Part shown: piece after piece, positions 52,015 to 61,869 of the stretch
Layout of the letters: each line of letters begins with the position of its first letter
Numbering within the stretch: the first letter of the stretch is position 1
Assembly (NCBI GenBank): GCA_963377175.1
Contig: CAUJNA010001593.1
Span: 1-64,000 of the forward strand
Origin: Effrenium voratum
Taxonomy: Eukaryota; Sar; Dinophyceae; Suessiales; Symbiodiniaceae
Direction of reading: 5' to 3'
Length of the DNA: 64,000 bases
Notes under the pieces: model-generated
Told to the model about the DNA's origin: nothing
Seen by the model: the letters and a program-made list of their open reading frames with translations, nothing else
Databases searched by the model: none
Program-made: the position numbers and the translations under genes

Positions 52015-52435
52015 TCTTCAGGCCTCCTCGTTTCCGAGGAAGCTTGAAGCAAGCCCCTTTTGGCGCAAAAAAACTTTGATCACACTCAAGTTGGCCTGAT
52101 CGAGCGTGCGCAGGCTGGGGGGAAATTCCCGGAGCCTGCTCAGCTCCTTTTTGGTGCTCGGGGAAACCAACGGGTTGGGCGAACCAATCAAAGCGGGGCT
52201 GGCGTGGGCCGTGCAAAAGCTATTAGTCCAGGGTCTATATTGATGTAGGGCCTGGACTAATAGCATTTTTTCAGCGCAAAACCGTGCAAAAGCTATTCCT
52301 CTAGTGCCTACATTGATGTAGGCACTGTAAGAATAGCATTTTTGTGGCGCAAAACCGTGCAAAACGAGCTATTCTTCCAGTGTCTATATTGATATAGGCC
52401 CTGTAAGAATAGCATTTCGTGGCGCAAAACCGCAC
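52015..52435. repeat. gene-end unit and three GCTATT...AATAGC stem-loops
   Basis: After the integrase stop come a diverged gene-end unit (52,015-52,070), then stem-loops at about 52,215-52,265 (GCTATTAGTCCAGG/CCTGGACTAATAGC), 52,288-52,340 and 52,365-52,415. Each is centred on TATATTGATxTA or an analogous short palindrome and separated by gcgcaaaaccgtgcaaaa. The first uses AGT/ACT where others use TCT/AGA, with both arms changed together. Confidence 0.9.
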
Positions 52436-52459
52436 AAATGTCCCTGGGTTTGGCTCCAC

Positions 52460-53065
52460 TCTCCCCCAGCTCATGCTATATGTGCTATATGTGCTATATG
52501 GACGCCAACCCGCTGAACCTCCACTCTCCCCTGGGTCCTTGCTATATGTGCTATATGTGCTATATCTCACAAGGCAACCCACCGAACATCCACTCTCCCC
52601 GGGTTCCTTGCTATATGTGCTATATGTGCTATATCTCACAAGACAACCCACTGAACATCCACTCTCCCCCGGGTCCTTGCTATATGTACTATATGTGCTA
52701 AATACTCTGTACGCGCGAAAGGAGAAACTATATGTGCTATATGGCCCCTATATAGCACATATAGTACATATAGCAAGGAGCTGGGGGAGAGTGTAGGTTC
52801 ACTGGGTTGCCTTGTGAGATATAGCACATATAGTACATATAGCATGGAACCCGGGGAGAGTGGATGTTCAGTGGGTTGTCTTGTGAGATATAGCACATAT
52901 AGTACATATAGCAAGGAACCCGGGGGGAGTGGATGTTCAGTGGGTTGCCTTGTGAGATATAGCACATATAGTACATATAGCAAGGAACCCGGGGGGAGTG
53001 GATGTTCAGTGGCTTGCCTTGTGAGATATAGCACATATAGCACGTATAGCATGGAACGCGGGGAG
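52460..53065. repeat. TGCTATATG inverted microsatellite foldback, copy 2
   Basis: Four plus-oriented blocks of gctatatgtgctatat, with spacers containing ccactctcccc and caaggcaaccca, lead to a centre with atactctgtacgcgcgaaa. Five inverted blocks (atatagcacatatag) with complementary spacers follow. The structure can fold into a hairpin of about 290 bases per arm. The centre matches copy 1 at 43.76 kb. Confidence 0.94.
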
Positions 53066-53076
53066 AGTGGAGCGGG

Positions 53077-53260
53077 TCAGCGCGCCCAACTGTGCGTCTT
53101 TGGGCAAGACGGCCTCACGAGCCCGGCAAGGGTGTGCGCCAGAGCGGGGGTCAGCGCGCCCAACTGTGCGTCTTTGGGCAAGCCGGCCTCACGAGCCCGG
53201 CAAGGGTGTGCGCCAGAGCGGGGGTCAGCGCGCCCAACTGTGCGTCTTTGGGCAAGGCTG
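53077..53260. repeat. tandem 73-bp repeat, 2.6 copies
   Basis: Unit: gtcagcgcgcccaactgtgc, gtctttgggcaag, ggcctcacgagcccggcaag, ggtgtgcgccagagcggg. Copies are almost identical. It lies downstream of the stop of the minus-strand ATPase gene. Confidence 0.95.
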
Positions 53261-53328
53261 ATCTGTATGCGTTCGGTCGGGCTTCTGCCTGGTCTGTGCC
53301 CTTAAAAGGCAGGCCCCCGTGTCGCGAA

Positions 53329-55203
53329 TTACTGGCCGTGGTACAAGGCCCTCAAACTCTCCGCCATGGAGACCGCCTTGTCGGACCCGAACTTTCGCCT
53401 CTCGCGCACAGAGTCCTTGACACACTGCGCCGTCACTTCCACGAGGATGCAGCGCTTTAGCACCGCGCGCGTGTCCGCGTCGAAGACCTTGTCAAGCGGG
53501 CGAGCGCGCCACTCAAACCCGTCGAGCATGAGGTCCGGAGGGCAAATCTTTGCCATGTCGTCCAAGCAGTGGTGGAGTTTCGCCAGGTCCTGCACCGTGA
53601 TGATCCTGAACGTCTCCGCAGGCACCTTCACGTCGTTGTAGCGACATTTGATGGTGGCTGGCAAGTCGGGCGACAGACCGAGGAGATGCTTCAGCGTGTC
53701 CACTCCCCCGCCTTGGGCGCCGATGTTGCTGCTGCTTATCTGAAGCTCGTCCAGGAGCAAAGGCCTCTCGTCGCGCAGGAGGCTGCGCTCGACCGCGGAT
53801 CGCAGCATGTCCGGGCTGGACACCATGACGAACTCGACCAGACCCACGTCGCGGGCCACCATGGCTGCCAGGCAACTTGCCAGGGGAGTTTTCCCCTTGC
53901 CGCTGTCTCCGTAGAAGATCAGAGTCCTTCGCTCGTCGCGAGCTCGCCCGTAGGCCTCGAAAAAGTCCAGTGGCTGCTACTGGTGGACCTCGGGGTTGTA
54001 CCACCAGCAGTTCACGGTGCTCTCGTTGATGACGAAGTCGGTCATCAGAAGTTGGCGATGGCGCGACACCAGCAGGCTCTCCGTTTGCAACTGGTCGTCC
54101 TGGAGTTGCTTGCGGAGCTGCAAGAGGGCCCTGCTCTGCAAGTGCACGAACTCGTCCACACTGTTCGGCGGGCGCTTGCCGGTGTTCAAGGCCTTGTCGC
54201 CTCGGAAGGTCGTGTCGAGCTTGATGAGATGGCTCTGGAACTCGGACGTCGTCATATCGCCGTAGTTCTTCAAAACCCATCGTGGGGAGAACTCTGGCGC
54301 CGGAGGTTCGTTTGCTGCAACAAGGCCGTCGTACTCGCCCCGACTCATGGCCCGCATGGTCCCCTTCTGCTCCAAGCAGTTGGCCATCAGCTTCACGACA
54401 TCGTGAAGCTCCCCCTTGCCAAGCTTGTAGAGCTGGGTGGACGCCGGAGGATGGGGCAGCAGCTTCATGGTGGGCTTGTGGAAGAAGACCCACAAGTTTG
54501 CCCCTCTTTCGGGTCGAAGCACGACGTGGTGGCCGACGTCAGGAGGCTGAGCTTGGCCCACTAGGCGCCACGCCATCCAAGCGCAACCTTTGCCCTGGTA
54601 CTTGTCGTCCCCCACGCTGTAAAGGCACTCCAGCAGTTCTGCTTCGGGCACACCCGGGCCTGTGTGGCGGAACTCGCAGGGAACCAGAACGTGGTTGCTG
54701 CTGTGGAAGACGGGAGCGGCCTTGTTCCTCATGAAATCCTCCTCTCGCGGCTCGGCGGCCCTTGGCAGCAAGAAGGTGGTTACCTCCGGCTCCGGCTTCT
54801 CCGGCTCGCTCGCCTCGCTCGCCTCGCTCGCCTCGCTCGCCTCGCTCGCCTCGCTCGCCTTCCTCTTCAAGTTCAGGTAAATGGGCTGGCGCGGAGACTG
54901 AGGCTTCACGGGCGGAGTGTCCGGGGCGGCTTCGCGGAGATCCAACCACTCCACCAGGCGATGCTCCAAGTTCGTCGCCGGGTAGTCTTCACCCGCGGGC
55001 TCCTGGCCGGCCTTGACGAGTTCTTCAAAGATGGGCTGAGCCTGCTTGCAGCCGATGCTGTGGTAGGACAGTATCTCCCGCATGTCGCCCAGGGTCTCGA
55101 GCACGCGAGTCCCCATTCTCACGAAGTGCGGAAGGGCGGTAGACAGCACCAGGTTCGCTGCCGCCTCGCGCGCCTCGCGCTCGCACTCGGATCGAGTCGC
55201 CAT
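53329..55203 (-). pseudogene. P-loop ATPase, SF3-helicase-like, one in-frame TAG
   Basis: From the ATG at 55,203 the frame is open for ~408 codons, stopped by TAG at 53,979-53,977, then open to TAA at 53,329. The N-terminal ~130 residues are helical. A linker with five SEA repeats comes from a 9-base tandem repeat at about 54,805-54,860. Residues ~170-400 are mixed (CAWMAWRLVGQAQPPDVGHH, LWVFFHKPTMKLLP). After the stop come IFYGDSGKGKTPLA (Walker A), PLLLDELQI (Walker B) and FRIITVQDL, which fits an SF3 or related AAA+ motif C. The stop lies just before the ATPase domain, and the next ATG is after the P-loop, so the gene is probably dead unless TAG is read through. Likely a replication helicase. 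A longer start (TTG at 55,230) is less likely. Confidence 0.7.
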
Positions 55204-55380
55204 CGCAGACTGAGCTTGCTTCTCGAGCAAATAGTGACTTTGTTGAAAGCCAGCTGTGTTTAAACCCTACAGGCACCACCCCGCCCGCTGTGAAAACGCA
55301 CTGACGGCCTGATAACCCGTTTGAACGCACCCCCGACTTGGCCGCGCCGAGCAAAAAAAAACTGGGCCCGTAAAAAAAGA

Positions 55381-58300
55381 ATGGCAAGTTGGGCGAGACA
55401 ACGACAGCAGATCACGGAGGCCGCGGACGGCGGCGCCCGGGCTCGCACGGGGGCGGATGGAGCCGTCGTGCTGAACCTGCGGCGCGGCCCGGGGGCCTAC
55501 GCGCTGCTCTCGCGCGCGGACGGGCAGCTGACCCGTGCGGGCCAGCACTACTACTCCCACCTGGGCCTGCGGCCCCCCAGCAAGGACTTTGACTACAACC
55601 AGCCCCTCATCCGCGAGGGGCCCAACGACTACATCCTGCTGCGCAACGGGCAGAAGAAGCTCGTGCGCTCCCCTGCAGGGCGGAGAGCACCGGCTGACCA
55701 AGCTGGGCAAGGGCTTCTTCCGCGACAAGTACTACGAGTACCTGGTCCACGTGCCGGTGATCATCCGGGGCAGGCGGCGCAGCGGGCGGAACTACTAGCG
55801 CAGGGACTGGCTGCCGGTGAATGAGCTGGGCGGGGCCACGAGGCACCCGGCCCACCTCACGGAGGAGCAGGTGGCGCAGCGGGTCAGGCAACAGGTGGAG
55901 GCCTCGCTCGATCCGGGCGGCCCCATCCTGCAGCTCTCAGACGAGACCTACTTCCTCGACCCCGAGGGGCACTGGGTGGTCAGCACCCAGAGCACGCACT
56001 ACAGGAACTCCAGGACGGAGGTGGAGACGCTCCTGCGCCAGCGCATGAGGGGCCTGAGGAGCGTGAGCTTCCAGCTGCACTGCGAGGAGGACGTGCTGCC
56101 GAGCGCCTTCGAGGACAAGCCGCTCTGCGTGCCCCGGCAGCTGGCCGAGCTGCTGCAGCTGAGCGTGGAGGAGGTGTGCGCCGACTTCGACGCCATGCTG
56201 CGCCACGACTGGATGCGCCTCGGCATCTCCGCAGAGGAGGTGCGAGAGTTCTGCGTGTGGCGCAACGCCCCGATGCGCGTGCTGAGCTCGCAGGGCGACC
56301 TCGTGGACAGCTACGACCCGGCGCTGAAGGAGCACCGCACCGTTTGCTTCTTGGCCTTCGACGGGCACTGCTACATGTCCAGGGCCGTGAAGAGGGTGCT
56401 GGAGCGGCAGGCGCGCGTGCTCTACCGGGGCGAGGCGAGGCAGACCCTGCCGCCCATCCAAGAGTGGAGGCGCTTCGACGCCGCGGACGTGCAGCCGGGG
56501 CAGTTCTGGTGCGAGGACCTGCGGGAGGCGCGGCGCCAGCTCATGGCCGCCGGCGAGAGCCCCAAGGTGGCCATCAGCAGCCCGGCGCAGTACTGCGGGC
56601 TGAGGCTGAGGCGGGGCCCCAGGATCCGAGAGCTGCCGGAGGAGTACGAGGTGCTGCGGAGGTGGTGCGAGGCGCTCAACCAGGAGTACCGGGGCCAGCG
56701 CCTGGCCGGCTTGGCGCACGAGATTTTTTTGAAGCAGCTCAAGGCGAAACGGGAGGTGCCCGGCGCGGCGGAGAGGCAGCAGACCTTGGCCGCGCAGGGC
56801 GGCAAGTGCGCGCTGTGTGGATGCGGGCTGACGGCCGGCACCTGCGAGCTGGACCACGTGGTGCCGGTGAGGCAGGCCTTTGCGGGCAGCGTGCAAACTT
56901 TGCAGGCACTGTGCGGCGACTGCCACAGCGAGAAGACGCTGAGGGAGAGTGCGCAGCCCACCAGCCTGGAGAGCCGCGTGGCCCCCGGAGTCATGGAGTA
57001 CGTCCGGAGCCCCAAGCTGCCTCCTCTGGTTTTTGAGGCGCAGACGTGCAAGAAGGACAGCACGTACGTCGGCGTGGACGTGGTGCGCTGCAGGCGCAAC
57101 GGGCTGGCCAACGCCCCCTTCCCCCTGCCCATCCTGTGCCCGGCGGACGGCGTTGAGCCCGTGGACGGCGCGCTGCCGTACCTGGGCTTTGTGGAGGGCT
57201 GCTGCGACGCGAGGCAGTCCTGCCTGAACCTGTTGCCGTACGTGGGGCCCGGCTGGTACCCGAAGGTTTTGCTGGCCGCGATGCTGGACCTGGGCGTCTG
57301 CCGCTGGGACCACATCGTGTTGGGCATCTCCGCGCGGAGCCACGTGGACGCGGCGACGCTGCGGCGCGCGCTGGAGCGCATGGACGCCGCGTGGCAGGGC
57401 GAGGAGCACAAGGCCAAGCTCAGCGTGAACGCGATGATAGGCCTGTGGGCGCGCAGCACGGAGGTGGTCTACAGCGTGCGCAGCAGCAGCAGCGAGCTGG
57501 ACGGCGCGGGCGCGGACTTCTCTCAGGCCTTCGCCTACGAGGGGGGCAAGGTGTGGGACTTCGTCTACGCCAGGAGGCTGCTGAGCAACGGCACCTACCG
57601 CCCCATCCACGACGCGGTCCTCGGCTTCGAGCACTGCATGGTGGCCAAGGCCCGGCGCATCCTGGACGCGCCGCCGCGGTACCTCGCGCAGGTGAAGACG
57701 GACTGCCTGCTGACGCAGCGAGCGCTTCGCGGAGCGGCTGCGGGCGCTGGAGGCGCTGCGCCACCCGGACGGCACGCCGGTCTACCGCGTGGAAGAGACG
57801 AAGCCGCTGCTGGGCAGCAGCCGGGCGCCGCGCATGGAGGCGGAGCGCCCCAAACAACGGAGGTGGAACGGGGTGGACGACCCCATAAGCCACTGCCTGG
57901 CGGGCAACTCCCTGCTGCTCACGGGCCTGCCGGGCACCGGAAAGACGCACCTGGCCCGCACCATTGTGGCGAGGCTGCGAGAGCAGGGCGAGGCGGTGCA
58001 CCTGGTGTCCAAGACGCACTGCTCCGCGCAGAACCTGGGCCTGGGGGCGCAGACGGCCGACCACTAGGTGCGCAGGTACGTGCGCGGGGGCAGCGCGCAA
58101 AAGCTGGACTGGCTGGTGGTGGAGGAGATCACGCAGCTGGACATGGCGCTCTGGGCGGACCTGGCCTGCGGGGGGCTGAACGACGTGAAGTTCCTGCTGC
58201 TGGGAGACTTCCGGCAGCTGCCGGCCGTGCTGGACTCCTGGGCCGGGCGGCCCATCAGCGCGCCGTTGGAGCACAGCCAGCTGAACCGCGACCTGGCCGG

Positions 58301-58936
58301 CGGGCACAGGCACGAGCTCACGGAGAACATGCGCTCCGACCCCGGCATCTTCGACTTCGTGAAGTGGCTGCGGGTCGGCGAGGAGGCGTGCCCCACGCTG
58401 GAGCAGGCCAAGGCGAGGCTGAAGGAGCTCTACCCCTCCAAGCCCGGTGGCCGGACACCACGCTGGTCATCAGCCACAGCAAGCGCATGGCCGTGAACGC
58501 AGCGGCGAACCGGGCCCTGGCGCCGGAGGGCTCCAAGCTCCTAGAGCTGGAGACACACGTCATCCACATAGATTTGGGTTGTTGCCAAACAACCAATGGG
58601 TGTTGCCAAACTGCAACACCCCAAAACAGCCCGCAGAGCATGAGGGTTTGGCCGGGGCTGCGCCTCGTCGGGGCCGGCGGAAAGATACCCAAGGGCGTCT
58701 TTGTGGCCGTGGCGGAAGTGGAGCCGGACGGAGTGAGGCTGGACAACGGCATGCGGCTGAAGAACCAGGAGCCGCTGCGGGCCACCCGGCCCAGCCACGC
58801 AGTTACCTACGCCAGCTGCCAGGGGCTCACCCTCCACAACCGCGTCCGCCTGGACCTGGAGTCCTGCCACCTCCCGCTGCGCCACCTGTACGTGGGCGCG
58901 TCAAGGGCCACGAGCTCCGAGCTGCTGGAGGCCTAG
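55381..58936 (+). pseudogene. polymerase-HNH-SF1 helicase fusion, five breaks
   Basis: The N-terminal region (MASWARQRQQITEAAD) leads to FLAFDGHCYMSRAVKRVLER. A complete HNH nuclease follows (CALCGCG, ELDHVVPV, CGDCHSEKT; 56,800-56,940). A part resembling a very derived family-B polymerase palm has motif-B-like KLSVNAMIGLWA at 57,415 and motif-C-like AQVKTDCLL at 57,688. An SF1/Pif1-like helicase has Walker A GLPGTGKTHLA (57,925), LVVEEITQLD, GDFRQLPAV (58,203) and LYVGASRATS (58,886). The polymerase call is tentative; HNH and helicase are clear. Breaks are frameshifts near 55,670, 57,715 and 58,445, and in-frame TAGs at 55,796 and 58,065. It would replicate the viral genome. Its last two codons overlap the stop of the converging gene. 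Confidence 0.7.
58577..58621 (+). repeat. double hairpin inside the helicase frame
   Basis: GGTTGTTGCCAAACAACC (stem 7 bases) is followed after 3 bases by stem GGGTGTTGC/GCAACACCC with loop CAAACT. The two share GTTGCCAAAC. Composition differs from the GC-rich gene around it. In translation it adds a Cys/Gln/Asn/Thr patch between ELETHVIHIDL and MRVWPGL with the frame kept, so it looks inserted. Confidence 0.75.
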
Positions 58937-59463
58937 AACGGGCAGCACGGCGCCTCCAGGGGCTCCAGCATGAGGTGGCGCACCTCTAAGAGCACGCCCC
59001 ACTGCCTGCCCATCAGCCACACGTGCCGGGCCTCCACAAGCGCGCGGCCCCTGCGGCGCGCGAACTCCGCGGGGCGCGGCACGCGGTTGCCGGCGGAGTC
59101 CCAGAAGAGGCAGCGCTCCAAGTCCATCTTGCACTTCACGTGCTTGCCCTTGGCGCTCGCCTTGACGGCGCGCTGCAGCTGGCTCTCAAGCTCGGTGCGG
59201 GTGACCCCCGGAAAGGGCTTCTGGAAGATGATCATGTCGTCGATGACGGCCTGCTCCACCCCATCCGTCCACGCCCCCAGGTCGGTGTTGCTCGCAAAGC
59301 ACACGCCCACCCGCTTGGCCCCGTCGTCCTGGAAGTTGCCGGGCTCCCACAGCACCTCCACGTCCGCCTTGCACACCAGCGCGCCCTGATGGGAGTCCTC
59401 TATGGACATGAACTTCCCCCCCTGGGCATTGGTCTGAACGTCCAGCCCGAGTGCAAGCTTCAT
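58933..59463 (-). CDS. unknown viral protein, 176 aa
   Basis: The ATG at 59,463 is preceded by ATAAAAAAAG, similar to the other start regions, so I prefer it to the longer open frame (to 60,015) that runs antisense through the methyltransferase. The protein contains MKLALGLDVQTNAQGGKFMS, DVEVLWEPGNFQDDGAKRVG and VEQAVIDDMIIFQKPFPGVT, and ends LMLEPLEAPCCPF. It looks soluble and alpha/beta. No domain is recognised. It is unbroken. Its TAG shares the sequence CTAG with the stop of the converging polymerase-helicase gene, and it is divergently paired with the methyltransferase gene. Confidence 0.65.
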   Translation of the reverse strand: MKLALGLDVQTNAQGGKFMSIEDSHQGALVCKADVEVLWEPGNFQDDGAKRVGVCFASNTDLGAWTDGVEQAVIDDMIIFQKPFPGVTRTELESQLQRAVKASAKGKHVKCKMDLERCLFWDSAGNRVPRPAEFARRRGRALVEARHVWLMGRQWGVLLEVRHLMLEPLEAPCCPF

Positions 59464-59558
59464 TGCTCGGCTTTTTTTATCCGTAGGAAAAAAGTCCGGT
59501 CCGATGAACACGCGAGTTTTCCTGGTCGTCGCAGTGGCGGTGATCTTGCTCTTTAAAA
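59464..59558. promoter_or_regulatory. 95-bp divergent promoter region
   Basis: The space between the ATGs at 59,463 (-) and 59,559 (+) holds ATAAAAAAAG on the minus side and ctttaaaa directly before the plus ATG. Both genes are likely transcribed from here. Confidence 0.5.
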
Positions 59559-60240
59559 ATGCCGAGGCTCCTGGAGCTTTTCTGCGGCACCAAGTCGGTG
59601 GGCAGGGCCTTCGAGGCGGCGGGCTGTGAGGTCGTCTCCCTGGACATCGTGTCGAAATTTGAGCCCACCATCCTCTGCGACATCCGGAGCTGGGACTACA
59701 CGACGTTCCCGCCGGGGCACTTCGACATGGTCTGGGCCAGCCCCGTCTGCACGGAATACAGCCGCGCGCTGACGACGCGCCCGCGGCGGCTCCTGGAGGG
59801 AGACGCCTGGTGCTCAGCGCCCTTGAGATCATTGCGCACTTTGACCCGCTCATGTGGATTGTGGAGAACCCGGCCACCGGGCTGCTGAAGACCCGGCCGT
59901 TCATGGAGCCACTGCCCTGGGTGGACGTGACATACTGTAAGTACGGAACTCCGTACAGGAAGCAGACGCGGCTGTGGACCAACATGCGCTGGAGGCCGAG
60001 GCGAGGCCTGTGCAAGCCCGGCAGCCGCTGCGAGGCGTGGCAGGACGGCAGGCACCTCCGGGCCGCGCAGCGGGGGCCGCGGCTGATGGAGGGGCAGTAC
60101 GAGAGGGTCCGCCAATCACGCGAGCTGCTCTACAGCGTCCCTGCTGCGCTGTGCGAGGAGATTGCGCGCGCGGCCACGGAGGAGCTTGCGGAGCGGCTGA
60201 GCATTCCGGACTGTTTCTTTAGGCTTCGTCTAATCCGACG
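59559..60240 (+). pseudogene. DNA cytosine methyltransferase, one frameshift
   Basis: The first frame (59,559 to about 59,805) has motif I LLELFCGTKSVGRAF, an acidic VVSLDIV and a motif IV region DMVWASPVCTEYSRAL with the catalytic-type Pro-Val-Cys. After a one-base loss near 59,803, the second frame continues with LEIIAHFDPLMWIVENPATG (ENP motif), LLKTRPFME, DVTYCKYGTPYRKQTRLWTN and a Cys-rich end. These features fit the phage and protist-virus family of cytosine methylases, which protects or marks viral DNA. The true end is unclear; the frame runs to 60,433 through the hairpin array, but similarity probably ends near 60,220. A fragment of another copy was captured at 38.9 kb. Confidence 0.82.
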
Positions 60241-60277
60241 GGCCTGGAATAAGCCCTTTTTTCCATGTTTTTGCATG

Positions 60278-60550
60278 TTTTTTGGGCGGTGTCACGTTTC
60301 GCCAAAAATGGCGAAGCGTGACACCCCGCCTTTTTTTCTCGTTTTTGGGCGCACTCAAAAGCGGTGCCACGTTTCGCCAAAAATGGCGAAGAGGGGCACC
60401 CCCGCCTTTTTTCTCGTTTTTTACTCAACTTAAGCGGTGCCACGATTCATCAAAAATGAAGAAACGTGGCACCCCCGCCTTTTTTCTCGTTTTTGGGCGC
60501 ATTCAAAAGCGGTGTCACTAAACTTCAAAAATGAAGAAGAGGGACACCGG
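60278..60550. terminator. four terminator-like hairpins with T-runs
   Basis: Four units of about 80 bases lie between the converging methyltransferase and capsid genes. Each has a strong stem (GGTGTCACGTTTCGCC/GGCGAAGCGTGACACC and variants), loop AAAAAT, then a C-run and six or seven T's followed by ctcgttttt. The stem differs between units with matching changes (GTGTCACGTTTCGCC, GTGCCACGTTTCGCC, GTGCCACGATTCATC, GTGTCACTAAACTTC). They would fit RNA 3'-end formation. Confidence 0.85.
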
Positions 60551-60553
60551 GCC

Positions 60554-61828
60554 TTAGTCAAGCACCGAGACGCCCGTGCCGGAGAGCGTCACCAGCTGGT
60601 AGGCCACCAAATGAATGAACAGGTCCGTCATCGTGCCGACCAGGCCCTTGAAGGTGAACCGGGCAAGGTCGCCCGAGCGGGTGCTGACGCCACTCAGCGG
60701 CATCTTGGGCACGCGCTCGGTGGGAAAGCCGGCAATGAAGCTGTGGCGCAGGTAGCCCACGCGGCCGATGTCGATGTTGCGCACCGTGTTGTCGTAAGTA
60801 CCCGCGAGGACGGAGAGGAAGTGGAAGTGCTCCGAGGCTCCCTTCATGGGGTTGTGAGGGTACTGCAGGCTGCCCAGCTGCATCTGCGATTCCAGGAGGC
60901 TGTCCTCCTGCCTCGCCGCGCCGATGGGGGCCACGTCCTGCCCCGGGTTGGCCAGCAAGTGGATCTTGGAGCCCGCGTCGTTGTCCCAGAAGGTCACGAA
61001 CGCGCCCATGAGTTTCGTGCAGGCGCGCGCCACGGTGACGTTGTGCTCCGCCACGCCGTTCGGGACGCTGGACTGCTGCGTGTGCACCGTGGGGTAGCTG
61101 AACACCAGGGACCTTCCAGAGAGGAGCACGCGGTTGAAGGACTCCACCAGCGCAGAGTCCAGGACGACCTGGGAGGCCAGAACTCGGACGTTCTGGATCT
61201 CGAAGTCGGTGCTCAGCGTGGCCCCCGCCGGGTGCGCCCCGGCGTTCTCGGACCACAGCGCGGTGGTGGCGTCCGCAAACTCAATTTCTATCACCAGGTT
61301 CAGCTGCGGCGGCAGCATCTTCCCGCAGCGCAGGATGCCCACCATGGTGGGGCGCAGCAGCACGTCCGCGTAGCCGGCCTGGTGCACCGCGCGGGCGATG
61401 CGCGGGTCGTCCACTTCGTCGAAACCCTCCATGGCCTTGTTGCGGTTGTACTCTCGGCCCTTCAGCAGGTCGTGCACGGCCACGGTGCGCCCGTAGTAGT
61501 TGATGTCGTCGCAGCGCTGGCCGTTGGCGAAGACCTGGACGCGCTGGACGAATCAGGCGGGGTTGGGCGTGGCCGGGGCCAGCGGGTTGGTGCCGTCCGT
61601 GTTCCTGACGCGGAAGGCGATCTTGATGGACTCGGGGTCGATGAAGGACGTGCCGCTGGTGAGCGGGATGCGGCAGACCCTAGAGGTTGTGGGGGAGAAG
61701 GAGCTCAGCGAGCTGGGGAAGTACTGCACGTCATGCCGCGCCGTCACGTAGCTGTTGTTGCTTGTTTTCAGCTTGTAGTCCAGGCTCTGCATCAGCTCAT
61801 CCTGGGCTCCGGCGGTGACTACCTCCAT
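60554..61828 (-). pseudogene. major capsid protein candidate with one in-frame TGA
   Basis: From the ATG at 61,828, after a TATATAAA box, the frame has 424 sense codons interrupted only by TGA at 61,555-61,553 (codon 92). Segments include FIDPESIKIAFRVRNTDGTN, VQVFANGQRCDDINYYGRT, LLRPTMVGILRCGKMLPPQL, LVIEIEFADATTALWSENAG and YLRHSFIAGFPTERVPKMPL. Length and the beta-rich run with polar loops fit the double-jelly-roll capsid proteins of Polinton-like viruses; no motif is absolutely diagnostic. The relic at 36.7 kb has TGT at the same codon, so the stop is a recent change. It would form the capsid shell. Confidence 0.72.
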
Positions 61829-61833
61829 GCTTG

Positions 61834-61841
61834 TTTATATA
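61834..61841 (-). promoter_or_regulatory. TATATAAA box of the capsid gene
   Basis: On the minus strand TATATAAA ends 5 bases before the capsid ATG. Confidence 0.55.
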
Positions 61842-61869
61842 CACGCATTTTGACTCGTACGGCGAAGGA

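Noticed and set aside
55937..57775. A 612-codon minus-strand frame antisense to the polymerase
   Set aside because: Arg/His/Gln/Leu-rich shadow of a GC-rich gene; the plus frame has HNH and polymerase-like motifs.
53977..58067. TAG reassigned to an amino acid in this element
   Set aside because: The fibre, integrase, polymerase-helicase and 176-aa genes themselves end at TAG, and frameshifts in the same genes indicate decay.
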